A stretch of DNA of 64,000 nt. Source: Arcobacter sp. CECT 8983. Lineage in GTDB: Bacteria; Campylobacterota; Campylobacteria; Campylobacterales; Arcobacteraceae. Position 1 is the first letter of the stretch. The number at the start of each line of letters is the position of its first letter. A program made the translations under genes and the position numbers. The notes beneath the pieces were generated by a model. It saw only the letters and a list, made by a program, of their open reading frames with translations, had not been told where the DNA came from and did not search any database. Of the stretch, positions 36,539 through 46,043 are shown one piece after another. Where the stretch lies: NCBI RefSeq assembly GCF_004118855.1, contig NZ_PDKF01000008.1, forward strand, positions 533,617-597,616, written 5' to 3'.

Positions 36539-37212
36539 TTGTTATAGGTCATAAAGATGGAAGTATTGAAAAAGCTTCTATCTCAAGATTTACACAAAAA
36601 ACTAAAGGGTACAATACTCACACTGTAATAGGTGGAGAGTTTGCCGTTGGGAAAGATGCTGATAGCATAGCATTTAAAACACTTTTAGGCTCTTGTGTTG
36701 CAATTATGTTCTATGATAAAGTTAAAAAAATAAAAGGTATGAATCACTTTTTACTTCCTACTACAAATAGTAGTAACGACGATATGAAGTATGGATTATA
36801 TTCTGTTGAAGCAATGCTTAATGAAATGTATAAATTAGGTTGCGATAAAAAAAATATGAGCGCTAAAATTTCTGGTGGTGCTGATATTATGCAGCTTAAT
36901 ATGTCTGCTATATCAATTGGACATAGAAATGTAGAGTTTGCAAAAGATTTTTGTAAATCTGAAGGTTTTAAATTAATAAGTGAACATACAAGAGGAGAAC
37001 ATGGTAGATTGATTCTTCTTGCAGACACTTTTGAGACATTTATCAAAGTTACTCAGAAAAGTGAAACTGATAGTAAAATTGTTAAAGAAGAAAAAGCATT
37101 ACAAACAGAAATCACAAAAGCACCAGTTATCAAAGAATATGTTGGTGGTGTTGACTTATTTGATGATAACTCTAGTAAAGCAGAACCAGAAATGGAAATT
37201 GAATTATTTTAA
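36535..37212 (+). CDS. cheD: chemoreceptor glutamine deamidase CheD
   Basis: 225 residues, TTG start within TTGA overlapping the cheR stop, preceded by AAAAAGGA. The CheD core has KTLLGSCVAIMFYD with the catalytic Cys, KGMNHFLLP with the catalytic His, and KISGGADIM. It deamidates receptor Gln. The last about 55 residues are a low-complexity acidic tail absent from most CheD proteins. The CheR-CheD-CheB order gives the full adaptation set in one operon. Confidence 0.92.
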   Translation: MIVIGHKDGSIEKASISRFTQKTKGYNTHTVIGGEFAVGKDADSIAFKTLLGSCVAIMFYDKVKKIKGMNHFLLPTTNSSNDDMKYGLYSVEAMLNEMYKLGCDKKNMSAKISGGADIMQLNMSAISIGHRNVEFAKDFCKSEGFKLISEHTRGEHGRLILLADTFETFIKVTQKSETDSKIVKEEKALQTEITKAPVIKEYVGGVDLFDDNSSKAEPEMEIELF

Positions 37213-37235
37213 ATTTAAAAGTGTAGGGTGATTAA

Positions 37236-38315
37236 ATGTATACTGTCTTAGTAATTGATGATTCTCCTTCAATGAGAAGAATTATTAAAGATATGGTCAA
37301 CAATATAGAAGATTTTGAAGTTATTGCAGAAGCTTTTGATGCTTATGATGCAAGAGAAAAAATCAAAGAATATGAACCAGATTTAGTAACAATTGACATT
37401 AATATGCCTAAAATGGATGGAGTAACTTTTTTAAGAAACCTTATGAGACTTCATCCAATGCCTGCTGTTGTTGTTTCAGGAGAAAGTGTTAGAGGTAATG
37501 ATATTTTTGATGATGGTGCAGTAGGTTTTATTCCAAAACCTGAAGCAGGGGAGTCTATGATTTCTTTTGGAGAGAGAATCAAAGAAAATCTTCTTAATCT
37601 TACTTTTTTACTAAAAAGATATACATTAAAAAAACCAAAAGCAAAAAAGCAAGTAAAAACTAAAACAACATTAGAAGCAAATAAGAAAAATCACCCAGAC
37701 TTAGTAATACCATTGAGACAAGCCCCATTAATGGGTAAGAAGATTATTGCTATAGGTTCTTCTACTGGAGGAGTTGAATCATTGTTAAGGGTCTTTAAAA
37801 GGTTAACAAATAATCTTCCTCCTATAGTAATAACTCAACATATTCCATATGGTTTTTCTAAATCATTTGCTGATAGATTAAATGATAACTCTTCATTAAT
37901 TGTTCATCAAGCTGAAACTGGAATGGTTCTTGAAAATGGACATGCTTATTTAGCTCCTGGTAATATGCATTTAACAATCGAAAGAACAGCTGGCAACAAT
38001 TATCAAATAAGATTATTAGATGAAATGAAAGTCAGTCATCATAAACCAAGTGTTGATGTGATGTTTAGATCAGTAAATAATACAGTTGGTGGAGCTGCAA
38101 TGGCTGTGATGATGACTGGAATGGGAGACGATGGAACAATTGCAATGAAAGAACTTCATGATAATGGTGCATATACAGTAGCACAGAATGAAGAAAGTTG
38201 TGTTGTTTTTGGTATGCCAGCAAAAGCTATTCAAGCTGGTGCTGTAAAAGATATTATTCATTTAGATGAAATAGCAGATTACATAATTGATTTTGCTAAG
38301 AACAAAAGAAGATAA
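37236..38315 (+). CDS. cheB: chemotaxis methylesterase CheB
   Basis: 359 residues. A receiver domain (1-115; VLVIDDSPSMRR, TIDINMPKMDG) and a charged linker (130-165) precede the methylesterase domain with GSSTGGVESLLR (catalytic Ser), TQHIPYGFSKSFADRLN (His) and MTGMGDDG (Asp). It removes methyl groups and deamidates receptors. Last gene of the chemotaxis operon, with a hairpin over its stop. Confidence 0.94.
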   Translation: MYTVLVIDDSPSMRRIIKDMVNNIEDFEVIAEAFDAYDAREKIKEYEPDLVTIDINMPKMDGVTFLRNLMRLHPMPAVVVSGESVRGNDIFDDGAVGFIPKPEAGESMISFGERIKENLLNLTFLLKRYTLKKPKAKKQVKTKTTLEANKKNHPDLVIPLRQAPLMGKKIIAIGSSTGGVESLLRVFKRLTNNLPPIVITQHIPYGFSKSFADRLNDNSSLIVHQAETGMVLENGHAYLAPGNMHLTIERTAGNNYQIRLLDEMKVSHHKPSVDVMFRSVNNTVGGAAMAVMMTGMGDDGTIAMKELHDNGAYTVAQNEESCVVFGMPAKAIQAGAVKDIIHLDEIADYIIDFAKNKRR

Positions 38316-38330
38316 GAGTGCTTCTTTTGT
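38302..38330 (+). terminator. hairpin at the end of the chemotaxis operon
   Basis: ACAAAAGAAG, a 9-nt loop, CTTCTTTTGT: a 10-bp perfect stem spanning the cheB stop codon. Only a weak T-run follows, so termination is plausible but not certain. Confidence 0.5.
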
Positions 38331-38340
38331 ATGTATAAAA

Positions 38341-38368
38341 AAGTTTGAAAATTATAGTTTTCAATACT
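38341..38368 (+). other. candidate dif (difH) recombination site
   Basis: A 28-bp element in the gap before xerH: left arm AAGTTTGAAAA, 6-bp centre TTATAG, right arm TTTTCAATACT. The inner 7 bp of each arm (TTGAAAA/TTTTCAA) are perfectly inverted, giving the 11-6-11 layout of Xer sites. In Campylobacterota the dif site is often next to xerH. It would mark the replication terminus region where dimer chromosomes are resolved. Confidence 0.75.
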
Positions 38369-38418
38369 AATTAATATATATTTTGCTAAAATACAACTAT
38401 TCTGTATAAAGGCACAAT

Positions 38419-39474
38419 ATGCGATATGAACTTGACTTTGAAAACACGTTTAACAAAACCTACTGTTTTTGGCTCTCCTTATTTGTAAGAAATAAATTAA
38501 CAACACTTTCTAATACTCAAGTAAATGACAAAGAAAAATTTGCAAATATACTGCAAGTTTTAATTCGTGGAAATAAATCAATTGAAGAACTAAAGGATTT
38601 GGTTAAACAAGCTAGAAATATTGGTTTAACAGGAATAAATACATATTTTAACCCTCTTATGAAATTATATGAATTTTTGCAAACATTTGGACCAGCCTCT
38701 ATGAAAGAAATTGATGAAGAGTTACTTATTGACTTTTTAGCTTCATATACAAGTGGTCTATCTGATGCAAGCAAGAAAAATCATAGAATTGCCCTACTTA
38801 ACTTTTTTTCTTATATAGACAAACAAAATGAAAATCCTGATGGAAGCTCTTATCAGTTTAAAATTGAACTTAAAAACTGGGCAGGACTTGGTGGAAAATC
38901 TGGAACAAAACTTCCTGCTCATATGAATAAGGATGAAATTGATAGATTTTTAAAAGCTATTGATAAGTATGAGTTTTCAGCAGATACTGTTTATAGAAAT
39001 AGAGTTATTCTAAAAATGATCATATATACAGGAATAAGGGTTTCTGAAATGTTAAACCTAAAGTTAAGAGATTTGTATAAAGAAGATGATGTTTATGTAT
39101 TACAAGTTAGAGGTAAAGGAAATAAACCTCGTATTGCTATGATTAAAACAAAGATTATAGAAAATGACTTACAAAACTGGCTAAATCAAAGAGTCTGTGA
39201 CGAAGACTATGTTGTTTGTAATAAAAAAGGAAATAGGTTAACTCAAGCCTATGTTAGTAGAATTGTAGAAAATATTCTAACTCTTGCTGGTATTAGAAAA
39301 GAGAAAAATGGTGCACATATGTTAAGACACTCTTTTGCAACCCTACTTTACCAAAAACACCATGATCTTATCTTAGTTCAAGAAGCTTTAGGTCATGCAG
39401 ATATAAATACTTCTAGAATATATACACATTTTGATAAAGAGAGATTAAAAGCTACTACTAATCTTATGGATTAG
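38419..39474 (+). CDS. xerH: tyrosine recombinase XerH
   Basis: 351 residues. An N-terminal SAM-like DNA-binding domain (60-140) precedes the catalytic domain, with Arg207 (TGIRVSEML), His300 and Arg303 (AHMLRHSF), His326 (GHADINTS) and nucleophile Tyr335 (RIYTHF) all present. This is the length and form of the single Campylobacterota Xer recombinase, which resolves chromosome dimers at dif with FtsK (ftsK is also in this window). The start is preceded by AAAGG, with GCTAAAAT further upstream. The dif-like element is about 50 bp before the start codon. Confidence 0.9.
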   Translation: MRYELDFENTFNKTYCFWLSLFVRNKLTTLSNTQVNDKEKFANILQVLIRGNKSIEELKDLVKQARNIGLTGINTYFNPLMKLYEFLQTFGPASMKEIDEELLIDFLASYTSGLSDASKKNHRIALLNFFSYIDKQNENPDGSSYQFKIELKNWAGLGGKSGTKLPAHMNKDEIDRFLKAIDKYEFSADTVYRNRVILKMIIYTGIRVSEMLNLKLRDLYKEDDVYVLQVRGKGNKPRIAMIKTKIIENDLQNWLNQRVCDEDYVVCNKKGNRLTQAYVSRIVENILTLAGIRKEKNGAHMLRHSFATLLYQKHHDLILVQEALGHADINTSRIYTHFDKERLKATTNLMD

Positions 39475-39482
39475 TAAATACT

Positions 39483-39764
39483 TTACCATAAAGATGCAGT
39501 TTCAAGTTCTAAAGAGTTACTTGTTTCTTCTATCTCTAAATAAACTTCTTCATCATAATCTAAATATATAGAAAAATCTCCCGTACTAATACTATTTTGA
39601 ATACTTCTTTTATTTAAATATATATCATCCATTCCGCTTGAAAGATCTGACAAGTAATAATCTACCATCGATGGAGCCATACTATTTATAGCTAAATCTA
39701 AACTTTGAAAAGAATCAACTCCAAAGGTAGAAAATAGAGAATCTTTATTTAATAGAAGTATCAT
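39483..39764 (-). CDS. hypothetical protein, acidic
   Basis: 93 residues, not recognised. The first part (MILLLNKDSLFSTFGVDSF) is mildly hydrophobic but not a clear membrane helix. The tail is strongly acidic and Tyr/Leu-rich (LDYDEEVYLEIEETSNSLEL). 8 bp downstream of the coiled-coil gene in the same operon, so likely functionally paired; I cannot name a role. Confidence 0.5.
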   Translation of the reverse strand: MILLLNKDSLFSTFGVDSFQSLDLAINSMAPSMVDYYLSDLSSGMDDIYLNKRSIQNSISTGDFSIYLDYDEEVYLEIEETSNSLELETASLW

Positions 39765-39772
39765 GTTATCTT

Positions 39773-40294
39773 TTAATTATTGAAGCCATTTAATAATGAT
39801 GCCATTCTATTTAAATCAATCTTTTCCGAAGAAGAACCACTTGTGTTATTATTTTGAGACTCTTTATTTTCTTTTATTTCATCATTGTCTTCTGAGTTTA
39901 ATGGAAGTGTTTCATCATTATTTTTATCTACAATAACTTCTTGAATTGTTTCTCTTACCTTTGAGGTATCTTCATCATACTTATGCTTTTCTGGATGAGC
40001 CTTTTTACTCAATAGACCTTCTATTTTACTTAACATTGAGTTAATATTTGAAGAATCTTTCTCACTACTATCTTGTAAACTATTTAAGTTGTCCTCTAAG
40101 TTTCTAGTCTCAGCTTCTAAAGCTGAGATTTTATCTTTAAGTTTATTATTTTCGCTATTTAATTTTTCATTTTCATTTTCTAATGTATTATGTTCATCTT
40201 GTAGTTGATCATAAGAGTTTTGTAATTGTTCATATGCAACTATTAGTTTTTCTAAAGCTTCATTAAGTTTTGCGATTGTTTCTGCGTTTGTCAT
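39773..40294 (-). CDS. hypothetical coiled-coil protein
   Basis: 173 residues. Residues 5-95 form an uninterrupted coiled coil (Leu/Gln/Asn heptads: QLQNSYDQLQDEHNTLENE). A charged low-complexity stretch (100-150; Asn/Glu/Asp/Ser) follows, and a conserved-looking C-terminal peptide, LNRMASLLNGF. The ZapB-like pattern or a flagellar/cell-division adaptor are possible, but no family is certain. It lies behind the M3 peptidase gene with 55 bp between. Confidence 0.55.
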   Translation of the reverse strand: MTNAETIAKLNEALEKLIVAYEQLQNSYDQLQDEHNTLENENEKLNSENNKLKDKISALEAETRNLEDNLNSLQDSSEKDSSNINSMLSKIEGLLSKKAHPEKHKYDEDTSKVRETIQEVIVDKNNDETLPLNSEDNDEIKENKESQNNNTSGSSSEKIDLNRMASLLNGFNN

Positions 40295-40349
40295 TTAAAT
40301 AACCCTTATAAAATTCTATTATTAATTAAAAGTGATATTATTACAAAAA

Positions 40350-42320
40350 CTAGCTAATAATTCCATCAATTTTTAATAAAGAATCAACACTTGGCTCTCT
40401 TTGTGCAAATTCATAGAATAATTTATCCATATCTTGTGAACCACCCTTTTCTAAAATAGCTTTTTTATATTTCATTGCTAACTCTTTGTTAAACACTTTA
40501 CCTGAGTCAATAAACATATAAAATGCATCTGCACTTAATACTTCTGCCCATTTGTAAGAGTAATATCCTGCTGCATATCCCCCTGCAAAAATATGGGCAA
40601 ATCCATTTTGAAACTTATTATACGCAGGTGGCTTTATAACGGCATATTCATTTCTTATGTTATCTAATAAATCCTGTATTTCAGTTTCCTTTTTGTATAA
40701 CTTTTGATGGAGTTTAAAATCAAACAAAGCAAACTCTATTTGTCTTAACATTCCAAGTGCAGATTGAAAATTTCTTGCTTTAATTAATTTGTCAATTGCT
40801 TCGTCATCTAATACTTTTCCTGTTTCATAATGCTTTGCAAACATTTTTAATACTTCTTTATCGTAAGAAAAGTATTCAAGGAATTGTGAAGGGAATTCGA
40901 CAACATCCCAAGCAACACCAGCAATACCACTAACAAAAGCCTCTGGAACCTTACTAAATAAATGATGTAAAGCATGTCCCATTTCATGAAATAGTGTCAC
41001 AACATCAGAATGTCTTAATAACGATGGAACACCCTCTTTTGATTGTGGAAAGTTACAAACAATATAAGCAGTAGGAAGTTTTTTATTACCATCTTTATCT
41101 ACATAATGAGAGTGCCAATTGTTCATCCAAGCACCACCTCTTTTCTCTTTTTTAGCTTCTAAATCAATATATATTCTTGCAAAAACTTTTGTGTTTTCTT
41201 TTATATTGCATACTAATACATCTTTATCCCAAGCCTTAGCATCTTTTGCTTCTTCAAACTCTACATTAAAGATCTTATTTAAAAAGTAAAAGAACCCATT
41301 TAATACAGAAGTTTTTTCAAAATAAGGTCTATAATATTCTTCATCAATATCATATTTTTCTTCTTTTAACTTCTCACTATAATAAGCTAAATCAAAACTT
41401 TTTATATCAGAAATTCCATCTTTTGAAGCATACACTTTTAACTCTTCTATCTCTTCTAATGCTCTATCTTTACCTTTTTTTGCAAGCTCTTCTAAGAAGT
41501 TAATTACCTCTTCTTCTTTCTTTGCCATTTTAGTTGAAAGAGAATATGAAGCATAGTTTTCAAAACCTAAAATTTTTACTTTCTCATCTTTTAAAGAAAG
41601 TATCTCTTCGATTATTTTTCCATTCTCAGGTGCTCTTGTCGAGTATGCTTTATAGATTTCTTCTCTTCTTTGTCTATTTGATCCATAAGTAATATATGCT
41701 AAATAAGATGGCATTTGAAGAGTAAATTTATATTTAGTTTTTCCATCTTCTTCAAACTTTGCAAACTCTAAATCAGAAGCTGGAATCTCTTTTACATCTT
41801 CATAATCTTCACAAATCATTTCATAAGCATTAGTTGCATTTAAAAGATTTTGTGAAAACTTGTGAGACAATTCACTTAGTCTTAAATTTATCTCTTTTAA
41901 TCTATTTTTTATTTCGTTATTTAAATGACAACCACTTAATTCAAAGTCTCTAATTTCATTTTCAAGCACTTTTTTTTGTATATCATTTAAACTTGTATAA
42001 TACTTATCTTGTATATCTTTTAAAGACCTATAAATATTATCATTTTGTGATATCTCAGTTTCGTAGTTTGAGATTAAAGGAAGGCACTCCTCATAAACTT
42101 TTTGCGTTATTTCTGAATTTTTAACTGAATCGATATGAAAGATTGGAGTGATGAAATCATTTAATCTCTCCCCTACTTCTTCATAAGGTTTTACAAAATT
42201 TTCATAACTTTTGTCTTCTATTTTTAATAACTCATCAATTTGTTTTTTACTATTTTCTAAAAGTTCTTCTAATTTACTTTTACTGTTTTCTAAATCTGTT
42301 AAATTAAATTCTTTAAACAT
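40350..42320 (-). CDS. M3 family oligopeptidase
   Basis: 656 residues, mostly helical. The zinc site is LFHEMGHALHH (HExxH) followed downstream by the third ligand region, VAWDVVEFPSQFLEYF (Glu). This matches the thimet/oligopeptidase A (PrlC) branch rather than PepF, judging from length and the FPSQ motif. It degrades short peptides in the cytoplasm. 17 bp after prmC in the minus-strand operon. A moderate RBS (AAAGGAG on the minus strand) supports the start. Confidence 0.88.
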   Translation of the reverse strand: MFKEFNLTDLENSKSKLEELLENSKKQIDELLKIEDKSYENFVKPYEEVGERLNDFITPIFHIDSVKNSEITQKVYEECLPLISNYETEISQNDNIYRSLKDIQDKYYTSLNDIQKKVLENEIRDFELSGCHLNNEIKNRLKEINLRLSELSHKFSQNLLNATNAYEMICEDYEDVKEIPASDLEFAKFEEDGKTKYKFTLQMPSYLAYITYGSNRQRREEIYKAYSTRAPENGKIIEEILSLKDEKVKILGFENYASYSLSTKMAKKEEEVINFLEELAKKGKDRALEEIEELKVYASKDGISDIKSFDLAYYSEKLKEEKYDIDEEYYRPYFEKTSVLNGFFYFLNKIFNVEFEEAKDAKAWDKDVLVCNIKENTKVFARIYIDLEAKKEKRGGAWMNNWHSHYVDKDGNKKLPTAYIVCNFPQSKEGVPSLLRHSDVVTLFHEMGHALHHLFSKVPEAFVSGIAGVAWDVVEFPSQFLEYFSYDKEVLKMFAKHYETGKVLDDEAIDKLIKARNFQSALGMLRQIEFALFDFKLHQKLYKKETEIQDLLDNIRNEYAVIKPPAYNKFQNGFAHIFAGGYAAGYYSYKWAEVLSADAFYMFIDSGKVFNKELAMKYKKAILEKGGSQDMDKLFYEFAQREPSVDSLLKIDGIIS

Positions 42321-42337
42321 ATATACTCCTTTTTATT

Positions 42338-43168
42338 TTATATTTTTTTAAATTCAATTGTAAATCCTCTATCAAACTTTTCATAATCTTGATAAAATGA
42401 GTAGTCTTTAATTTCAAAATTATTTAAATAGTTTTCCAAAGGTTTTTTTTGGTCATATCCCATTTCACAAAGTAGATACTTTATATCTCTTTTTGAAGTT
42501 TGTTCAATGATTTCTTTTAATAATTCATCTCCAACCTCACCTCCAAAAAGAGCATTCCTAGGTTCATATTTTACATTTGCTGGAAGCTTATAATTATTTG
42601 CAATATATGGAGGATTTGAAATTGTCATATAAATCTCTTGATCTTCACTAATATTAGTATATAAGTCACTTTTTACAAAAGTGATTTTATCTTCTACCTT
42701 ATGTTTTTTTGCATTCTGTTTTGCTAAAGCAATTGCATCATCATTTATATCAACGGCAATAATTTTAATGTCTTTAATTAAAAGAGCTAACATAACAGAA
42801 ATTATTCCAGAACCAGTTCCTATTTCTAAAACTGTTTTATTTTTAGTATCTTTTAAAATTTCAACGGCATTGTCAACAAGAAGTTCAGTTTCTGGTCTTG
42901 GAATTAAAACATTCTCTTTTACTAAAAAACTTTCTCCATAAAAAGATGCTCTTTTAATTAAATACTCTAAAGGGTAATCTTTTTTTCTTTTTTCTACTAA
43001 CTTTTCTAATTGTTTTATTTCTGTAAATTCATTATTATAATTAAGATGTAACCATATATTGTTTTTGTCTAAAATATAACATATTAATATTTCAACTTCT
43101 TTTGCTGGAATATGAGTTACTTCTTTTAATTGTTTAGAATAATCTCTTACAATTTCTTTTATTGTCAT
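42338..43168 (-). CDS. prmC: release factor glutamine methyltransferase
   Basis: 276 residues. An N-terminal helical domain (1-80) precedes a SAM domain with VLEIGTGSGIISVMLA and the substrate-Gln motif ISNPPYIANN (NPPY). It methylates the GGQ Gln of RF1 and RF2. PRNALFGGEVGDEL is also typical. 17 bp before the M3 peptidase and 45 bp after hemW. Confidence 0.92.
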   Translation of the reverse strand: MTIKEIVRDYSKQLKEVTHIPAKEVEILICYILDKNNIWLHLNYNNEFTEIKQLEKLVEKRKKDYPLEYLIKRASFYGESFLVKENVLIPRPETELLVDNAVEILKDTKNKTVLEIGTGSGIISVMLALLIKDIKIIAVDINDDAIALAKQNAKKHKVEDKITFVKSDLYTNISEDQEIYMTISNPPYIANNYKLPANVKYEPRNALFGGEVGDELLKEIIEQTSKRDIKYLLCEMGYDQKKPLENYLNNFEIKDYSFYQDYEKFDRGFTIEFKKI

Positions 43169-43213
43169 TTATATCCTTATTATAAATAAAGGCAATATTA
43201 TATCAAAAAGAGT

Positions 43214-44275
43214 TTACTCTAATATATAAAGAGCAATCTCATCTGCTAAAAGAAAGTTTTTATTAAATACTTTCTTATCATTTATATATATTTTATCTTC
43301 ATTTATTAAGTGTTTTACTCTTTTTAATTCATCTTCAGTAAATATTGAAAGTTCCACTCCTAAAATACATCTAAATCCTAAGAGTACTTTTTCAACTTTT
43401 ATATCTTCCTTTGATAGCTCTTCTATTTCATAAGAAGTGGGATTTTTAATATATTTATCTAAATCCTTATTTGGATAATATCTTTTATTGTTTACATATC
43501 CAACTGCTCCTGCTCCAACTCCTAAATATTCTTTGTGTTCCCAATATCCAAAATTATGTTTTGATTGATAACTTTTATCTTTTGCAAAATTTGATATTTC
43601 ATATTGAGTAAAACCATTCTTTTCTATAAAATCAAATATCTTATAAGACAACTCTTCATCATCAATTTTTACTTCACTTTTATTGAAAAATTTTGTACCC
43701 TCTTCTAAGGTTAAAGAATAAGCACTTAAGTGAGTAACAGGCAAAGAAAAAGCTTGTGCTAAATCTTCTTTTATATTATTTAATGTATCAGTTTTGAAAC
43801 CATAAATTATATCGCAGTTAATACTATCAAAACCTATACAAGAGGCATTTTGTATAGCAGTTATAGCACTTTTAGCATTATGTGCACGATTTAATTCTTT
43901 TAACTTATTTTCTTGAAAACTTTGCACTCCAAAACTTATACGATTTATTCCAAAATTTTTCATCTCATTAAGCCATTCTTTTGTAGCAGAATTAGGATTT
44001 GATTCACTTGTTATTTCTGTATTTTTATCAATGTATTTTTCTAGTATTTTAAAAGTTTCTTCATAATCTTTTGGTTTTATTGTACTAGGAGTTCCTCCTC
44101 CAAAAAAGATAGTTTCTAATTTTTTATTTTGACAATGTTTTTCTAAATCATGTTTTAGTTGCTTATTTAAAGCCTCCATGTAATCTTTTTTTAGATTAAA
44201 TTTAGTTGTATATGAATTGAAAGCACAATAATGGCACTTGCTGTCGCAAAAAGGTATATGTAAGTATAAAAGCAA
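43214..44275 (-). CDS. hemW: radical SAM protein HemW-like
   Basis: 353 residues. The radical SAM cluster motif is at the N-terminus (FCDSKCHYCAF: Cys10, Cys14, Cys17), followed by IFFGGGTPS and the QSF element. The length and the absence of the extra N-terminal region point to HemW (heme chaperone) rather than the true oxygen-independent coproporphyrinogen oxidase HemN. First gene of the minus-strand operon hemW-prmC-M3 peptidase. Divergent from rppH. Confidence 0.87.
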   Translation of the reverse strand: MLLYLHIPFCDSKCHYCAFNSYTTKFNLKKDYMEALNKQLKHDLEKHCQNKKLETIFFGGGTPSTIKPKDYEETFKILEKYIDKNTEITSESNPNSATKEWLNEMKNFGINRISFGVQSFQENKLKELNRAHNAKSAITAIQNASCIGFDSINCDIIYGFKTDTLNNIKEDLAQAFSLPVTHLSAYSLTLEEGTKFFNKSEVKIDDEELSYKIFDFIEKNGFTQYEISNFAKDKSYQSKHNFGYWEHKEYLGVGAGAVGYVNNKRYYPNKDLDKYIKNPTSYEIEELSKEDIKVEKVLLGFRCILGVELSIFTEDELKRVKHLINEDKIYINDKKVFNKNFLLADEIALYILE

Positions 44276-44330
44276 TTTTTAATCCTAAGTTTATTATAAT
44301 ATTGGGCTAATTATAAGGGAAAAAATATTT

Positions 44331-44825
44331 ATGACTGATAAAGAAATGAAAGATAATAAAAATAAAAAAAATTACAGACCTAATGTAGCAGCAATAGTAT
44401 TATCAGCAAAATATCCCGAGAAGTGTGAAATTTTCATTGCTTCAAGAACAGACGTAGAAAATGCTTGGCAATTTCCACAAGGTGGAATTGATGAGGGTGA
44501 AAAACCTAATGAAGCACTATATAGAGAGCTTGAAGAAGAGATTGGCACAAGGGATGTTGAAATTATTGCAGAGTATCCAAAATGGGTAAGCTATGATTTT
44601 CCTCCTGTAATTGCTAAGAAGATGCACCCTTATGATGGTCAAATTCAAAAGTATTACTTAGTTAAGTTAAAAAAAGGTGCAAAAATAGATATAAACACTG
44701 AAATACCAGAGTTTAGTGAATATAAATTTGTTCCAACTGAGAATATTTATGATTATATAACATTCTTCAAAAGAACAGTGTATAAACAAGTGTTAAAATA
44801 TTTTAAAAAAGAGGGTTTTATTTAA
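44331..44825 (+). CDS. rppH: RNA pyrophosphohydrolase
   Basis: 164 residues. The Nudix box GGIDEGEKPNEALYRELEEE with its trailing Ile-Gly is complete, and WQFPQGG before it is the RppH signature. It removes pyrophosphate from the 5-prime end of mRNA and starts decay. TATAAT lies about 35 bp upstream and AAGGGA before the ATG. A gap of 4 bp to lysC. Confidence 0.92.
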   Translation: MTDKEMKDNKNKKNYRPNVAAIVLSAKYPEKCEIFIASRTDVENAWQFPQGGIDEGEKPNEALYRELEEEIGTRDVEIIAEYPKWVSYDFPPVIAKKMHPYDGQIQKYYLVKLKKGAKIDINTEIPEFSEYKFVPTENIYDYITFFKRTVYKQVLKYFKKEGFI

Positions 44826-44829
44826 AAAG

Positions 44830-46041
44830 ATGTTAAAAGTTCTAAAGTTTGGTGGCACAAGTGTAGGAACACTTGAAAGAATACAAAACGTAGCCAATAT
44901 CATAAAAAATATAAAAGATGAAGGTCATGATGTTATTGCAGTTGTTTCTGCAATGAGTGGTGAAACTAACAAGTTATTAGAGTTTGCAGGTAATTTTTCA
45001 AAAAATCCTGTTGCAAATGAAATAGATATGCTTTTAAGTTCAGGAGAAAGAGTTACTTCAGCTTTACTTTCTATTGCTTTAAATGAGCAAGGATATAAAG
45101 CAACTTCTATGAGTGGTAGAGAAGCTGGAATTGTTACTGATAATGCTCATATGAAAGCTAGAATCGAATCAATTGATACAACAAATATGAAAAATGCATT
45201 AAATGAAGGAAAAATCATTATTGTTGCAGGTTTCCAAGGTGTTGCACAAGACTCAAATAGAGTTTCAACTTTAGGTAGAGGTGGTTCTGATTTAACAGCT
45301 GTTGCTATTGCTGGTGCTATTGATGCAGATGTATGTGAGATTTATACAGATGTTGATGGTATTTATACAACAGATCCAAGAATTGAACCTAAGGCTAAAA
45401 AACTAGATAGAATTTCTTATGATGAAATGTTAGAATTAGCCTCTTTAGGTGCAAAAGTATTACAAAACAGATCAGTAGAAATGGCGAAAAAATTAAATGT
45501 AAATTTAGTATCTAGAAGTAGCTTTACGCCAGAAGTTGAAGGTACATTAATAACTAAGGAAGAGAATATTATGGAAAAACCAGTTGTAAGTGGTATTGCA
45601 TTAGATAAAAATCAAGTAAGAGTTGGAATGTATGGAGTTACAGATAGACCAGGAATTGCTTCATCTATTTTTACAGCTCTTGCAGACGCAAATATTAATG
45701 TAGATATGATTGTACAAACAGTTGGTGTTGATGGTAAAACTGACTTAGACTTTACTATTCCTGTAACTGATTTAGAAAACTGTAAAGAAGTTATGAATAA
45801 GTTTAAAGATGATGCAGAAAATATTGATTATAATGAATCAATTTGTAAAGTATCTATTGTAGGTGTAGGTATGAAATCTCACACAGGTGTTGCTTCAAAA
45901 GCTTTTACTGCTTTAGCTTCTGAAAATATTAATATTAGAATTATCTCAACTTCAGAGATTAAAATCTCTATGATTATTGAAGAAAAGTATGCAGAGTTAG
46001 CTGTTAGAACTTTACATGATGCATATAATTTGGATAAATAA
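44830..46041 (+). CDS. lysC: aspartate kinase
   Basis: 403 residues. The kinase domain opens with VLKFGGTSVGTLERIQN and has SGREAGI and GRGGSDLTAVA. Two C-terminal ACT domains (about 265-400; ITDRPGIASSIFTALA-like and GVGMKSHTGVASKAF) give feedback control by lysine and threonine. First step to lysine, threonine and methionine. Ends 2 bp before hobA. Confidence 0.94.
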   Translation: MLKVLKFGGTSVGTLERIQNVANIIKNIKDEGHDVIAVVSAMSGETNKLLEFAGNFSKNPVANEIDMLLSSGERVTSALLSIALNEQGYKATSMSGREAGIVTDNAHMKARIESIDTTNMKNALNEGKIIIVAGFQGVAQDSNRVSTLGRGGSDLTAVAIAGAIDADVCEIYTDVDGIYTTDPRIEPKAKKLDRISYDEMLELASLGAKVLQNRSVEMAKKLNVNLVSRSSFTPEVEGTLITKEENIMEKPVVSGIALDKNQVRVGMYGVTDRPGIASSIFTALADANINVDMIVQTVGVDGKTDLDFTIPVTDLENCKEVMNKFKDDAENIDYNESICKVSIVGVGMKSHTGVASKAFTALASENINIRIISTSEIKISMIIEEKYAELAVRTLHDAYNLDK

Positions 46042-46043
46042 CA

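Noticed and set aside
37019..37231. Lys-rich ORF overlapping the cheD tail
   Set aside because: An alternate frame of the low-complexity cheD tail; no ribosome site.
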